Assembly: GCA_017612555.1 (NCBI GenBank)
Contig: JAGAFR010000032.1
Span: forward strand, 1-64,000
DNA length: 64,000 nucleotides
Source: Lachnospiraceae bacterium
GTDB lineage: Bacteria; Bacillota; Clostridia; Lachnospirales; Lachnospiraceae
Direction of reading: 5' to 3'
Shown here: piece after piece, positions 27,101 through 35,606 of the stretch
How the letters are laid out: the number at the start of each line of letters is the position of its first letter
How positions within the stretch are numbered: the first letter of the stretch is position 1
Made by a program: the position numbers and the translations under genes
The notes under the pieces: generated by a model
Database searches by the model: none
The model's input: only the letters and a program-made list of their open reading frames with translations
What the model was told of the DNA's origin: nothing

Positions 27101-27979
27101 TATGTACCCGTACAGAAGGTTGCACTGAACACTTCAAAAGGAACTGTCAGCAAGGCAGACAGGTCTAACGCTCTTGATCTTTACGTCAGTATAACAGGAG
27201 TGTCCGGAAGAAGTGCCACAGGTGTAAGTTTCGGAGAGAAACCCAAAGTCACTTATTCGGTTGACAGCAAATATGCTGATGATATTGAGCTTGTTCAAAC
27301 CGGAAATACAGCCGTGATAAAGGCAAAAAAGAGTGCTGCATTAGCAAAGAACATACCTGTGACAGCAACTGTAGAGGCATATAACGGATATAAGAAGAGT
27401 CTTACATGCAAGGTGAGTATCGTTGCATCGAATCCGCTCAAGAGTATGAAGCTGTCAAAGACATCAATGACTTTAAGAGTTGGTGATACAGCCAAGCTTG
27501 ATGCTATATTGAATCCTCTTAATCCCGATGGAAATACCGTGGTAAAATGGACCAGTGATGATACGGATATAATCACTGTTGATAACAACGGTAATATCAA
27601 GGCGGTAGGTGCAGGTGACGCAGTGATCATGGCCAAGACTGTGCAGTACGTGACAAAGGGTGCAAAGAGTGAGCCTTTGAAGGTCAGATGCAAGATAAAG
27701 GTTAAGCCCCGCATGAGTCTTGCGATCACGACACCAAGTGATACAAAGCTTGTGGTTGGAAAGAAGCTCAGCATTAAGACCAAGTGGCCGGATGGCAAAC
27801 CTTCCAACTCTAAGATCAAATGGAGTGTTACTTCGATCAGCGGCAAAGCAACTATCGATCAGAAAGGTGTACTTACCGGGCAAAGCGAGGGAACCGTTAT
27901 AGTAAAGGCTGTAAGTGAAGCCGTTCCTTCATTGTCTGCAGCTGTATATATCAATATAACTGAGGGGAAGACAAAGTAA
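24116..27979 (+). CDS. Giant secreted Ig-like (Big_2) protein A
   Basis: This 1287-residue protein has a signal peptide (about 1-30), an acidic stretch, a short helical region (about 100-180) rich in QLDTVLKNQDEMM-type heptads, and a large uncharacterised domain (about 180-720). About six bacterial Ig-like domains follow, recognisable by WSSSDDRIAKVDPEGKVTAL, KWTSDDTDIITVDNNGNIK and similar strands. There is no LPXTG or membrane anchor at the end, so it is secreted or held non-covalently. The uncharacterised domain carries several conserved Trp/Tyr-rich motifs (YHWEHQSY, SIRHYWY-like, CPSADWFQ). GAAAGGAAGG precedes the ATG. A paralogue lies 1.65 kb downstream. Confidence 0.85.
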   Translation: MRVRRLCKTACSAALAVTMALMSPLATLAAQIDESDEEIIVVEESSAGDMTDIVLDDLFNYDTGNEVAVGEESVDEAIPELSAEGSQGIDTDSSGDDVDPEQVQKDLETIGEGIASLESPLEFAGFVTGKIIPAVLGLDEKKSETQKIMEQLDTVLKNQDEMMSQLKDIKNELAKQELISDIRDFYKLDFADELATNYEALRDMDERRGDYAGKSDDYVDKARKQLLYFSYVGDKNSTLADIPGDIIDDTLDKACFEMGNYLKLGETGCGMLDVTYGNGKDTLFGIYARNCQYKYHWEHQSYADWISFRNAAYNRYLIAATLLSMSLQARIQVRKDHGLLSPDMSKRLEKLREQVKDVSKAYTKSVVVKHSDSVRHYWYGADPKTDLLLYTQANEQKVPEDNRKYGVGDDGWYGRRRSKDCADHIKGLTWKKEINPIHARIDYFADQVNPDFWMPYTHYSSASGYCKCPSADWFQTVYKQDYGSKGNLYDILFDKNEGGLKPPSGAKSSWRFMINPDSSYRLVYVQYTTRADRINVPLIRSDGSVDKSGHNDDGVDFYMYHHDSNEVDSDYLKNGYKVIGIGIADKDPNPGAELTDEQIEKLNDRCKDIWNNAKNEGNVYADKVIHKSDEEEQKEWFKGSAADLEYSYMTENSELTPGYPVVVSVNGEVLDDTDYDEYSKDNVIIVGLHADYLEKLPVGNYNLTSRFNNGTSGYEEEQPPVVITSFDVKQKELTVYAKKDGKYVNCDPSFLTAGKELSLVAKNAVGEEVSVTWSSSDDRIAKVDPEGKVTALAGGAATITATEVETGMTANMILNVLSVAKSVKIHAEKTQVVAGSSVTLTVSDEPEETTAGFTWSVDGDKDDPVAVISVSPDTRTATVVGMKEGSAKIRVSANGNAEATDEISMEVTSSASKDFTISGKGGAKDVAIGKSLPMVINWPNGKPKDSAVTWSVRNIDGVATISKSGVLKGTSEGRVVVEAVSKADSRKTASAEIQVYVPVQKVALNTSKGTVSKADRSNALDLYVSITGVSGRSATGVSFGEKPKVTYSVDSKYADDIELVQTGNTAVIKAKKSAALAKNIPVTATVEAYNGYKKSLTCKVSIVASNPLKSMKLSKTSMTLRVGDTAKLDAILNPLNPDGNTVVKWTSDDTDIITVDNNGNIKAVGAGDAVIMAKTVQYVTKGAKSEPLKVRCKIKVKPRMSLAITTPSDTKLVVGKKLSIKTKWPDGKPSNSKIKWSVTSISGKATIDQKGVLTGQSEGTVIVKAVSEAVPSLSAAVYINITEGKTK

Positions 27980-28000
27980 CGACGGTTAAGTACCCGTTTC

Positions 28001-28029
28001 TTGACATTTGTGCTACGTGGGCAGATAAT
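28001..28029 (+). promoter_or_regulatory. Promoter of the ilvE-mscL operon
   Basis: TTGACA at 28001-28006 and GATAAT at 28024-28029 have a 17-base spacer. The sequence is one mismatch from consensus and lies 34 bases before the ilvE start. Confidence 0.8.
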
Positions 28030-28062
28030 GGATAGAAAATCATAGTCGGAAGGAGTGATATT

Positions 28063-29085
28063 ATGGAAAAGAAGAACATCGACTGGGGAAATCTCGGATT
28101 CGGTTACATGCAGACCGATTACCGTTTTGTCTCCTACTTCAAGGACGGAAAATGGGATGACGGAGAACTGATCACGGATCCCAACATCGTGCTAAACGAG
28201 TGCTCCTGTGTTCTTCAGTATGCGCAGACCGTATTTGAAGGACTGAAGGCATATACAACGGAAGACGGAAGGACTGTAGTATTCCGACCGGATCTTAACG
28301 GAGAGAGACTTGAGCAGTCTGCCGCAAGACTTAAGATGCCTGTATATCCCAAGGAGAAGTTCATTGAAGCGGTTAAAAAGGTGGTAAAGGCAAACGAAGC
28401 ATTTGTTCCTCCTTACGGAAGCGGTGCATCACTTTACCTTCGTCCTTATATGTTCGGATCTGATGCTGTCATTGGTGTTAAGCCTGCGACAGAATATCAG
28501 TTCCGTATTCTTACGACTCCCGTAGGACCTTACTTCAAAGGCGGCGTGAAGCCTCTTACGGTCCGCATATGTGATTTCGATCGTGCAGCTCCGCACGGAA
28601 CAGGTAACATCAAGGCAGGCCTTAACTATGCCATGAGCCTCTTTGCGATCGTTGATGCACATGAGAAGGGCTTTGACGAGAACTTCTATCTTGATGCTGC
28701 AACACGTACCAAGATCGAGGAAACAGGCGGTGCAAATATCATATTCATAACAAAGGACGGAAAGCTTGTAACACCCAAGTCAGACAGCATACTTCCTTCG
28801 ATAACGAGAAGATCCATCGTTCAGGTTGCTAAGGAATACCTCGGCATGGAAGCTGAAGAAAGAGAAATATATGCAAGTGAGCTTTCTGATTTTGCTGAGT
28901 GCGGACTGTGCGGAACAGCAGCAGTCATCTCACCTGTCGGAAAGATCGTAGACCACGGAAAAGAGATCTGCCTGCCTGCAGGTATGACTGACATGGGACC
29001 TGTTACCAAGAAGCTTTATGATACGCTTACCGGTATCCAGATGGGCAGGATCGAAGGACCTAAGGGATGGATTGTGGAGATATAA
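28063..29085 (+). CDS. ilvE: Branched-chain amino acid aminotransferase
   Basis: This 340-residue fold-type IV PLP enzyme swaps the amino group between leucine, isoleucine or valine and 2-oxoglutarate. The Schiff-base lysine is Lys184 in GNIKAGLNYA, with the upstream RPYMFGSD and downstream EETGGANIIF motifs of the long (eukaryote-like) BCAT branch. Length fits that branch. GGAAGGAGTGATATT precedes the ATG, and a strong promoter lies at 28001. MscL follows 3 bases after its stop. Confidence 0.93.
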   Translation: MEKKNIDWGNLGFGYMQTDYRFVSYFKDGKWDDGELITDPNIVLNECSCVLQYAQTVFEGLKAYTTEDGRTVVFRPDLNGERLEQSAARLKMPVYPKEKFIEAVKKVVKANEAFVPPYGSGASLYLRPYMFGSDAVIGVKPATEYQFRILTTPVGPYFKGGVKPLTVRICDFDRAAPHGTGNIKAGLNYAMSLFAIVDAHEKGFDENFYLDAATRTKIEETGGANIIFITKDGKLVTPKSDSILPSITRRSIVQVAKEYLGMEAEEREIYASELSDFAECGLCGTAAVISPVGKIVDHGKEICLPAGMTDMGPVTKKLYDTLTGIQMGRIEGPKGWIVEI

Positions 29086-29088
29086 ACA

Positions 29089-29514
29089 ATGAAGAATTTC
29101 TGGAAAGAGTTTAAGGAGTTCATATCAAGAGGCAGTGTGATGGATATGGCTGTCGGTATCATCATCGGCGGTGCATTCACAGCCATTGTGAATTCGCTTG
29201 TAAATGATATCGTTATGCCGATTCTTTCTCTGCTGACAGGCGGATATGATTTTACAAAACTGTCCGTTACGTTTGGCGAAGGAGAGGAAGCGGCAGTATT
29301 TAACTACGGACTGTTCATTTCGGCAGTGATAAATTTCCTGCTGATCGCTCTTGTGATATTCTGTATCATCAAGTCCATCAACAAGATGAAGGACAAGTTT
29401 GATAGGGACAAAAAGGAAGAGGCAGCGACCACCAAGGTATGTCCTTTCTGTAAGTCCGAGATCGACATCGAGGCAACCAGATGTCCGCACTGTACATCAC
29501 AGCTCGATAAGTGA
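29089..29514 (+). CDS. mscL: Large-conductance mechanosensitive channel with C-terminal zinc ribbon
   Basis: This 141-residue protein has an MscL channel (about 1-105) with KEFKEFISRGSVMDMAVG at the N terminus, the glycine/alanine-rich first helix and the second helix around 75-97. After the usual charged helix it adds a zinc ribbon (about 115-138) with CPFCKSEID and CPHCTSQ. The channel releases solutes during osmotic downshock. The added ribbon would sit in the cytoplasm below the pore. The ATG lies 3 bases after the ilvE stop, and GGAG sits in the ilvE end. Confidence 0.92.
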   Translation: MKNFWKEFKEFISRGSVMDMAVGIIIGGAFTAIVNSLVNDIVMPILSLLTGGYDFTKLSVTFGEGEEAAVFNYGLFISAVINFLLIALVIFCIIKSINKMKDKFDRDKKEEAATTKVCPFCKSEIDIEATRCPHCTSQLDK

Positions 29515-29540
29515 TATACTGTCTGTATTAATATTACTGC

Positions 29541-29585
29541 AAAAGAAGGGGTAGTAGTTTATAACTATTACCCCCTCTTTGTCTA
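29541..29585 (+). terminator. Intrinsic terminator after mscL
   Basis: GGGGTAGTAGTT 29548-29559 pairs with AACTATTACCCC 29563-29574 around a TAT loop. The flanking AAAGA and TCTTT extend the stem, with a short T-rich tail. Confidence 0.75.
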
Positions 29586-29631
29586 AATTCGGGGAGATAT
29601 GTATCAAGTGTTCACGAAAGGAAGGTATCAA

Positions 29632-32600
29632 ATGAAGAAACAAAAACTGTTCAAGCCATTGTGCTCTGTGACATTGGCAGCCGTGATGGCGTTTATGTCG
29701 CCACTTGCAGCGCTTGCTTCGGTTGAGGATGGATCGATCGAGGAAACTGTTGAAGAGGAAATAGTTGTAAGTGACGAAACAGAATTTCAGGATAATTCTG
29801 CATGTGAAAATGATACGGAAATGATAGTGACAAAGGATGAGGAATCCCAGAGTGACTCGGAGATTCTTGAAAATGAGCTGGGATCAGTTGAACCGGGCGA
29901 TGCACAGAAAGTCCTTGTTGAAAGTTTTGGGGTACTTGGCGAGTTCCTTAAAACGGGAGGTAATCCTCTCGAAATTACCGGGGTAGCAGTTGAACTGTTG
30001 CCCAGGATACTGGGAATAGACGATAAACCTGATTCAGAAGAAGTGTTATTGAAGCTTAATGAAGTAATTAAGAATCAGGAAAAAATGATTCAACAATTAC
30101 GTGAGATTAATTCGAATGTAATAAAAAGTGATCTTGTTAGCGACATTCGCGACTTCTATTCAAAATTTGGAGATGGCCAAATAAAAACACATTATGAAAC
30201 TTTGTACGGAGTGTCGCATGATGAAAATATGACCAATGAAGAAAAATTGAAGGAGATTAATACCCTTCTGATATATACCGTTCCTGTCTCTAGTGAAGGG
30301 AATATACCGTCAAGCGGTTTATGCAAATTCGACCTTGATATTATGACTTTGGGATCATACTTTACTAACAGCACTCCTACAACTGAGGGATATGAGGGAA
30401 ATATTTTTGGTGTATATAAAAGGTGGTGTCAGTACAATTATCATTGGGAGCACCAGTCTTATGATGATCTGATCAGTTTTAGAAATACAGCCTACATGCA
30501 ATATATGATGGGGGCCACGATAGATGCTATGTCTCTGACAGCCAGAATTAATGAAAGAGCGCGACTCGGATTGACTTCGCAAGAATTGATAAACCGCAGA
30601 AGTGACATCGTGAGTCAGATGAAAACTGTGAAAAAGAACTTTGATTCTACGGCTGTAATAAAACTCAGCGATTCAATAAGACATTACTGGTATGCGGGCG
30701 GTGATAAAACGGAGTGTTATTTATTCACACAGGCACACGAACAGAAGGTTCCTACTGATAGAAAGGGAGGCATAAGTGCTGATGGGGTCACTCGGAAGTT
30801 GCCCTACGATAGGGCAAGAAGAATTCAAGGGCTTACGTGGACACGCTCCAAATACGATGATTGCTATGTTCCTGTTGGTGCCAATGAGGGATTCTGGAAG
30901 AAATATACAAGATACAAAAGTGGGAAAAAAACATTTGCGTGTCCCAAAGCAGACTGGTTCCAAAAGGTTTACAGAGAAGACTATGGTTCCAATAAACTAA
31001 TGTATAATATCCTGTTTGACAAAGATGAGGGCGGACTTATTCCACCTGAGGGCGCAACCAATTGGTGGGATTTTATGGTCGAGCCGGAGGGTCAACTTGA
31101 GTATGTTAAGTATGATACTAGAGCTGATAGGATAAACACGCCACTTATTGATAGGAATACGAATTCTTATGCAAATGGAAAAAATGGCAAAGGCGTAGAT
31201 ATCTACATGTACCATATGTTTTCTAATGAGATTGACACCGATTACATCAAACATGGGTACAGAGTAATAGGGATTGGACTTTTAGATAAAGATCCAAGCC
31301 CCAGAGCAGAACTTAGCGATGCAGAAGTTGAAGAACTTAACAGAAGATGTAAAGCAGTTTGGGAAGAAGTCAAAGCCAACGGTATTGTTAGCGTATACTC
31401 GATAGGGGCTGCATCTTCAGATGAAGAATACAAGGAATGGCTAAAAGGAAATTCTAAAGGCCTTGAATGTAGCTATAAAACCGATAAAGAAGGTATTTCA
31501 CCCGGATATCCGGTAAAGGTCAGTGTGAACGGTGAGGAACTGAGTGATGAAGATTATGAAGAATATTCAGACGGTAATATAATAACTGTAATGCTTTATC
31601 CTGAATATCTTGAGAACTTACCTGTCGGGGAGTACAGCGTTACAGCCGAATTTGATAACGGTATGTCTGGATATGAGGATGAACCGGCTCCAATAGTTAC
31701 AACGGGATTTGCGATAAAGCAGGATAACCTTACCATCTATGGCAAGAAGGATGGGAAGTACGTAAACTGTAATCCGACTGATCTGAATGTCGGAGATGAA
31801 CTTACTGTTGTTGCACGTAATACTTCCGGAGCAGAAGAATCAGTCAGTTGGAGTTCAAGTAATGAGAATGCGGTCACAGTAGATGCTTCGGGGCATGTTA
31901 CGGCCCATGCTGCCGGCGATGTTATCATAACGGCAAGAGGAGAAAAAACCGATGATATCGCTACGCTTGCTTTAAAAGTGCTGTCGGTTCCAAACAGCGT
32001 GAAGATACAGCCTGCGATAAACAGCCTTGCCGCAGGTGAGCAGGCTACACTTACGGTTGCTGATGATCCGGCGGGGTCTACCGCAGGATTTATATGGACG
32101 GTACTTGGCACGGACGGCAATGACCCGACTGTAGGGATCAGTGTATCGGAAGACTCCAGGAGCGCAGTGATCACGGGAATGAAAGAAGGAACTTCCAAGA
32201 TCCGCGTAGTTGTGAACGGAAAAAATGATATCTATGATGAGATGACCGTTAATGTTACTCCTTCAAACAGCAAGGACTTTACAATAAGCGGAAAGAACGG
32301 AGCAAGAGCCGTTGCGGCCGGTAAGACTCTTAATATGGTGGTCAACTGGACGAACGGCAAACCCAAGAACAGTAAAGTAACATGGAAGGTCAGAAACTTC
32401 AGAGGTGCTGCAACGATCAGTAAGAGTGGGGCACTTAAGGGATTGTCTGCAGGATCCGTTACCGTTGAGGCTGTAAGTGAAGCGGATCCTTCCAAGATGG
32501 CAACAGCAGATATAGAGGTATATGTTCCGATCAAAAAAGTTTCATTAAATACCACAAAGGGAACTGTCAGCAAGGCTGATACGGCAAACGGGCTGGAGCT

Positions 32601-33375
32601 TAGTACGACCATCACGCCTGCAGAAGCAACAGGCGTAAATGCAGGAGAGGCACCGAAGGTTACATATTCGGTCGACCCCCAATATTCGAGTGATATCGAG
32701 GTTAGTGATACCGGTGTTGTAACGCCGAAATCAACCGCGACGCCCAAGAAGAACATACCCGTCAATGTAACTGTTGAAGCTTACGGCGGATACAAGAAGA
32801 CTCTTACATGCAAGGTAAATGTTGTTGATTCGAATCCGCTCAAGAGTCTCAAGATGTCGAAGTCATCAATGGCATTAAGAGTCGGTGACAAGACAAAGCT
32901 TGACGCGATTCTTAATCCGCTTAATCCTGACGGAGACAAGGGTGTTACGTGGGCAAGCGATAAACCCGATACGGTAACGGTTGATGAAAACGGCAACATA
33001 ACAGCTCTTAAGACCGGTGATGCTGTCATAACCGCAACGACAAATCAGTCGGTGACAAAGGGCAAGAAGACGGAGCCCCTTGTTGTAAAATGCAAGGTAA
33101 AAGTTAAAGCAGCCATCACTCTTAGCATTACAACAAAAGACGATACAGAACTTGCTGTAGGAAAGAAGCTATCCATTAAAACAAAATGGCCAAACGGCAA
33201 GCCTGCCAATTCCAAGATCAGATGGAGCGTAAGCAATATCGAAGGGAAAGCGACCGTTGATCAGAAGGGAGCTCTTACCGGAGTCAGTGCCGGAAGAGTT
33301 GCGGTCAAGGCTGTAAGTGAAGCAGATCCAAGTGTTGTGGCGGTTGTGTTTATAAACATAACGGCAGCCCAATAA
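29632..33375 (+). CDS. Giant secreted Ig-like (Big_2) protein B, paralogue of A
   Basis: This 1247-residue protein has the same layout as the gene at 24116: signal peptide, acidic stretch, heptad-rich region (LNEVIKNQEKMIQQLREI), a large unknown domain and about six Ig-like domains. Matching motifs include YHWEHQSY, SIRHYWYAGG, CPKADWFQK and ILFDKDEGGL. ATG at 29632 follows GAAAGGAAGGTATCAA, so an upstream in-frame ATG at 29599 is not used here. The first 1.9 kb is visibly more AT-rich than the Ig-like part. No cell-wall anchor is visible. The function of the shared N-terminal domain is unknown. Confidence 0.85.
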   Translation: MKKQKLFKPLCSVTLAAVMAFMSPLAALASVEDGSIEETVEEEIVVSDETEFQDNSACENDTEMIVTKDEESQSDSEILENELGSVEPGDAQKVLVESFGVLGEFLKTGGNPLEITGVAVELLPRILGIDDKPDSEEVLLKLNEVIKNQEKMIQQLREINSNVIKSDLVSDIRDFYSKFGDGQIKTHYETLYGVSHDENMTNEEKLKEINTLLIYTVPVSSEGNIPSSGLCKFDLDIMTLGSYFTNSTPTTEGYEGNIFGVYKRWCQYNYHWEHQSYDDLISFRNTAYMQYMMGATIDAMSLTARINERARLGLTSQELINRRSDIVSQMKTVKKNFDSTAVIKLSDSIRHYWYAGGDKTECYLFTQAHEQKVPTDRKGGISADGVTRKLPYDRARRIQGLTWTRSKYDDCYVPVGANEGFWKKYTRYKSGKKTFACPKADWFQKVYREDYGSNKLMYNILFDKDEGGLIPPEGATNWWDFMVEPEGQLEYVKYDTRADRINTPLIDRNTNSYANGKNGKGVDIYMYHMFSNEIDTDYIKHGYRVIGIGLLDKDPSPRAELSDAEVEELNRRCKAVWEEVKANGIVSVYSIGAASSDEEYKEWLKGNSKGLECSYKTDKEGISPGYPVKVSVNGEELSDEDYEEYSDGNIITVMLYPEYLENLPVGEYSVTAEFDNGMSGYEDEPAPIVTTGFAIKQDNLTIYGKKDGKYVNCNPTDLNVGDELTVVARNTSGAEESVSWSSSNENAVTVDASGHVTAHAAGDVIITARGEKTDDIATLALKVLSVPNSVKIQPAINSLAAGEQATLTVADDPAGSTAGFIWTVLGTDGNDPTVGISVSEDSRSAVITGMKEGTSKIRVVVNGKNDIYDEMTVNVTPSNSKDFTISGKNGARAVAAGKTLNMVVNWTNGKPKNSKVTWKVRNFRGAATISKSGALKGLSAGSVTVEAVSEADPSKMATADIEVYVPIKKVSLNTTKGTVSKADTANGLELSTTITPAEATGVNAGEAPKVTYSVDPQYSSDIEVSDTGVVTPKSTATPKKNIPVNVTVEAYGGYKKTLTCKVNVVDSNPLKSLKMSKSSMALRVGDKTKLDAILNPLNPDGDKGVTWASDKPDTVTVDENGNITALKTGDAVITATTNQSVTKGKKTEPLVVKCKVKVKAAITLSITTKDDTELAVGKKLSIKTKWPNGKPANSKIRWSVSNIEGKATVDQKGALTGVSAGRVAVKAVSEADPSVVAVVFINITAAQ

Positions 33376-33397
33376 TAAATAAGCGTTTTGAATGATG

Positions 33398-33430
33398 AAG
33401 GGGTCGGATCAAACCGGCCCCTTTGTTTTG
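33398..33430 (+). terminator. Intrinsic terminator after Ig-like protein B
   Basis: AAGGGGTCGG 33398-33407 pairs with CCGGCCCCTT 33414-33423 around ATCAAA, followed by TGTTTTG. Confidence 0.85.
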
Positions 33431-33585
33431 TACAAAAACTTGAATATATAGTTATATAATGTTTTGTATAATGCGATTTAAAGTTCTTCGGATTGGAGTT
33501 CTTAATATGTCATTTACCGATGTTAAGCGTCGATGGTATAGTCTATCGGGATATCATGCCCTGTCTTCAAGGTCACGATACCGGA

Positions 33586-34347
33586 TTATTCATGAGGATC
33601 CGCCATTGGCCCCCTGTATCTTTCTTTACCTTGTGTTGATCTGCCGTATTCGATGGCTGATCGGGGACATAGATTGATGCAGGCCATACAGTGTGTACAG
33701 TTCTTACCCCAGACAGGACGCGATCCATCAAATGAAATGTTGCCCAGGGGACAGTCGCGGACACACTTCCTGCAGGAGATGCACCTGTCTGTTACGTGGA
33801 ATTTTCGAGTGTTCATAAACAGTTTATAGTATATCGCACATGCGGCATTCGTAAGGGCAAGTTCTCCGAAGAAGAGCTTTGCCGGCTTAAAAGATTTTCC
33901 GGAACGTATGAGCGAGGACAGCCTGTCGATAGCGGGAAGTGAGTCCGACACGATCTTTTGATTTTCTTCTTTTGTCTTTGTTTTGAAATGCGTAATGTAG
34001 TTCTGGGGCATTATGATGTTCTCGGTGCCCATGTATTCAAATCCCTTTTTTTTCGATAAATAAGCGTTGGTCGCGGGTGCGGCGCCCATGTACGCTGCGC
34101 TTGTTATGACAAAATACGCCCTGATGCCTTCGGGAAATGTGGCATCATTTATAAAATCGAACATTGCCATCGCTGTCGTAGAGACATAGCACGGCGCAAC
34201 AAATACGTACACACCCGTATCCGTGAACATTGGATGGGTGTGTTCCTTTATATACTTTGAGATATTTACGGCCGTATCACCTGTTGATGATGCGATCCTC
34301 TCTGCAACAAATCTGCTGTTTCCCGTTCCTGTAAAATACAGTACCAT
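33586..34347 (-). CDS. EFR1-family ferredoxin flavoprotein
   Basis: This 253-residue protein joins an N-terminal flavodoxin-like domain (LYFTGTGNSRFVAERIA, the FMN phosphate loop) to a C-terminal two-cluster ferredoxin (CISCRKCVRDCP and CTHCMACINLCP), which would hold two [4Fe-4S] clusters. Such proteins are common in anaerobic Clostridia and are thought to move electrons in the cytoplasm; the partner is unknown. AGGATAACTG precedes the ATG. It is divergent from the CPBP protease gene. Confidence 0.9.
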   Translation of the reverse strand: MVLYFTGTGNSRFVAERIASSTGDTAVNISKYIKEHTHPMFTDTGVYVFVAPCYVSTTAMAMFDFINDATFPEGIRAYFVITSAAYMGAAPATNAYLSKKKGFEYMGTENIIMPQNYITHFKTKTKEENQKIVSDSLPAIDRLSSLIRSGKSFKPAKLFFGELALTNAACAIYYKLFMNTRKFHVTDRCISCRKCVRDCPLGNISFDGSRPVWGKNCTHCMACINLCPRSAIEYGRSTQGKERYRGPMADPHE

Positions 34348-34404
34348 CAGTTATCCTCAAATATAAGCGGAGATAAAGAAAACGTGTGATATTTGATCTT
34401 TTTT

Positions 34405-34432
34405 ATTCTATCATAGTGCATTTAGAAAACAA
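34405..34432 (-). promoter_or_regulatory. Promoter of the EFR1 gene
   Basis: On the minus strand TTGTTT (34432-34427) and TAGAAT (34410-34405) have a 16-base spacer. Confidence 0.45.
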
Positions 34433-34445
34433 TATTATGATTTTC

Positions 34446-34454
34446 TGTTATAAT
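34446..34454 (+). promoter_or_regulatory. Extended -10 promoter of the CPBP gene
   Basis: TGT followed by TATAAT (34449-34454) is an extended -10 element. No good -35 hexamer is visible. The start codon is 31 bases downstream. Confidence 0.5.
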
Positions 34455-34484
34455 TCATAGCAGAAAAACTTATTGAGGTTAACC

Positions 34485-35543
34485 ATGGAAAAGAAAAGAT
34501 TATGGATATATGTGGCGATCGCATATGGTGTTACGGCTGTTATGAGCCTTGTTATGTATGTGGCATACAGACGGCAGATAAACACGACAGCATTTGTCAA
34601 CGTGCAGATGATGTATCCTGCATGCGGAGTGATACTGGGGAAACTGATCTTCAGGGAAGAAGAAAAAGCTCTTCCCGTGGCCGGGTACATTACGGTACTT
34701 GCAACAACTGCGGTCATGATGATCATAGCCGTATTGTCTGTTGCTGTTCCGATAGCACCGGTTAAAATGCCGGGCACGGATGTTGAACTTGATATTTGGA
34801 ATACTATATCACAGCTCCCTATCATAGGGGGAAGCATCATCGCTTACATCCTTTTCTGGGTATGCGGCAGAAAAAAGAGGGAAGATGCCGGGATTGAGCG
34901 AAGAAACATAAAGCGCAGTATCATACTGATCACACTTTTTGTTGCGCTGCTTATCGGAAAAACGATGATAGCTGTGTTCATAGAAGATGCGACAGCCGGG
35001 AATAATGAGCAGTGGAGTCTTATTCTGTCGGCATTATCGAATCCTATTACATGGTTAACGTTTGCAACGTTGCCGGTAAACTTCATTCTGTCTTTCATTG
35101 CATTCTTCGGAGAGGAATACGGCTGGAGATACTTTCTTCAGCCGGTTATGCAGGGAAGATTCGGAAAACGTGTGGGAGTACTGCTTCTCGGACTTGTGTG
35201 GGCCGTATGGCATATAAACGTTGACTATATGTATTATGCAAGCGGATACGGTCTGCAGGCATTCATCTGTCAGATCATAACCTGCGTGGCTATAGCGATC
35301 TTTTTCGGATATGCCTACATGAAGACGGAAAATATATGGGTTCCGATCATCATGCATTATCTTAATAATAATATAGCGGCACTTCTGTCCGGCGGCGGAC
35401 AGGACGCTCTAATGAATCAGGTGATAGAGTGGAGGGAGATCCCCGTCTTCGCAATCTCCTATATTCTGTTCTTCCTTTTCATACTGGCACCTGTTTATAA
35501 TAAGACTTGCGGAAGCACAATGCATGGAAACTATAACCTTTAA
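34485..35543 (+). CDS. CPBP-family intramembrane metalloprotease
   Basis: This 352-residue protein has about eight membrane helices. The CPBP (Abi, CAAX-like) motifs are in order: EEYGWRYFL for the EExxxR motif, WAVWHIN for the FxxxH-type motif, and MHYLNNN for the HxxxN motif. In bacteria these proteases process membrane peptides or give bacteriocin immunity. AGGTTAACC precedes ATG at 34485. A 1419-residue secreted protease gene follows 63 bases later, possibly on the same message. The substrate is not predictable. Confidence 0.88.
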   Translation: MEKKRLWIYVAIAYGVTAVMSLVMYVAYRRQINTTAFVNVQMMYPACGVILGKLIFREEEKALPVAGYITVLATTAVMMIIAVLSVAVPIAPVKMPGTDVELDIWNTISQLPIIGGSIIAYILFWVCGRKKREDAGIERRNIKRSIILITLFVALLIGKTMIAVFIEDATAGNNEQWSLILSALSNPITWLTFATLPVNFILSFIAFFGEEYGWRYFLQPVMQGRFGKRVGVLLLGLVWAVWHINVDYMYYASGYGLQAFICQIITCVAIAIFFGYAYMKTENIWVPIIMHYLNNNIAALLSGGGQDALMNQVIEWREIPVFAISYILFFLFILAPVYNKTCGSTMHGNYNL

Positions 35544-35606
35544 GATCAAGAACAACGAGATCATGGAGCTTGGATTTGGCTCGCAACAGACCTAAGGAGG
35601 TAAAGT

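Noticed and set aside
33459..33677. 72-residue open frame after the Ig-like gene
   Set aside because: Its second half overlaps the EFR1 ferredoxin cluster region on the other strand, and its sequence resembles no protein family.
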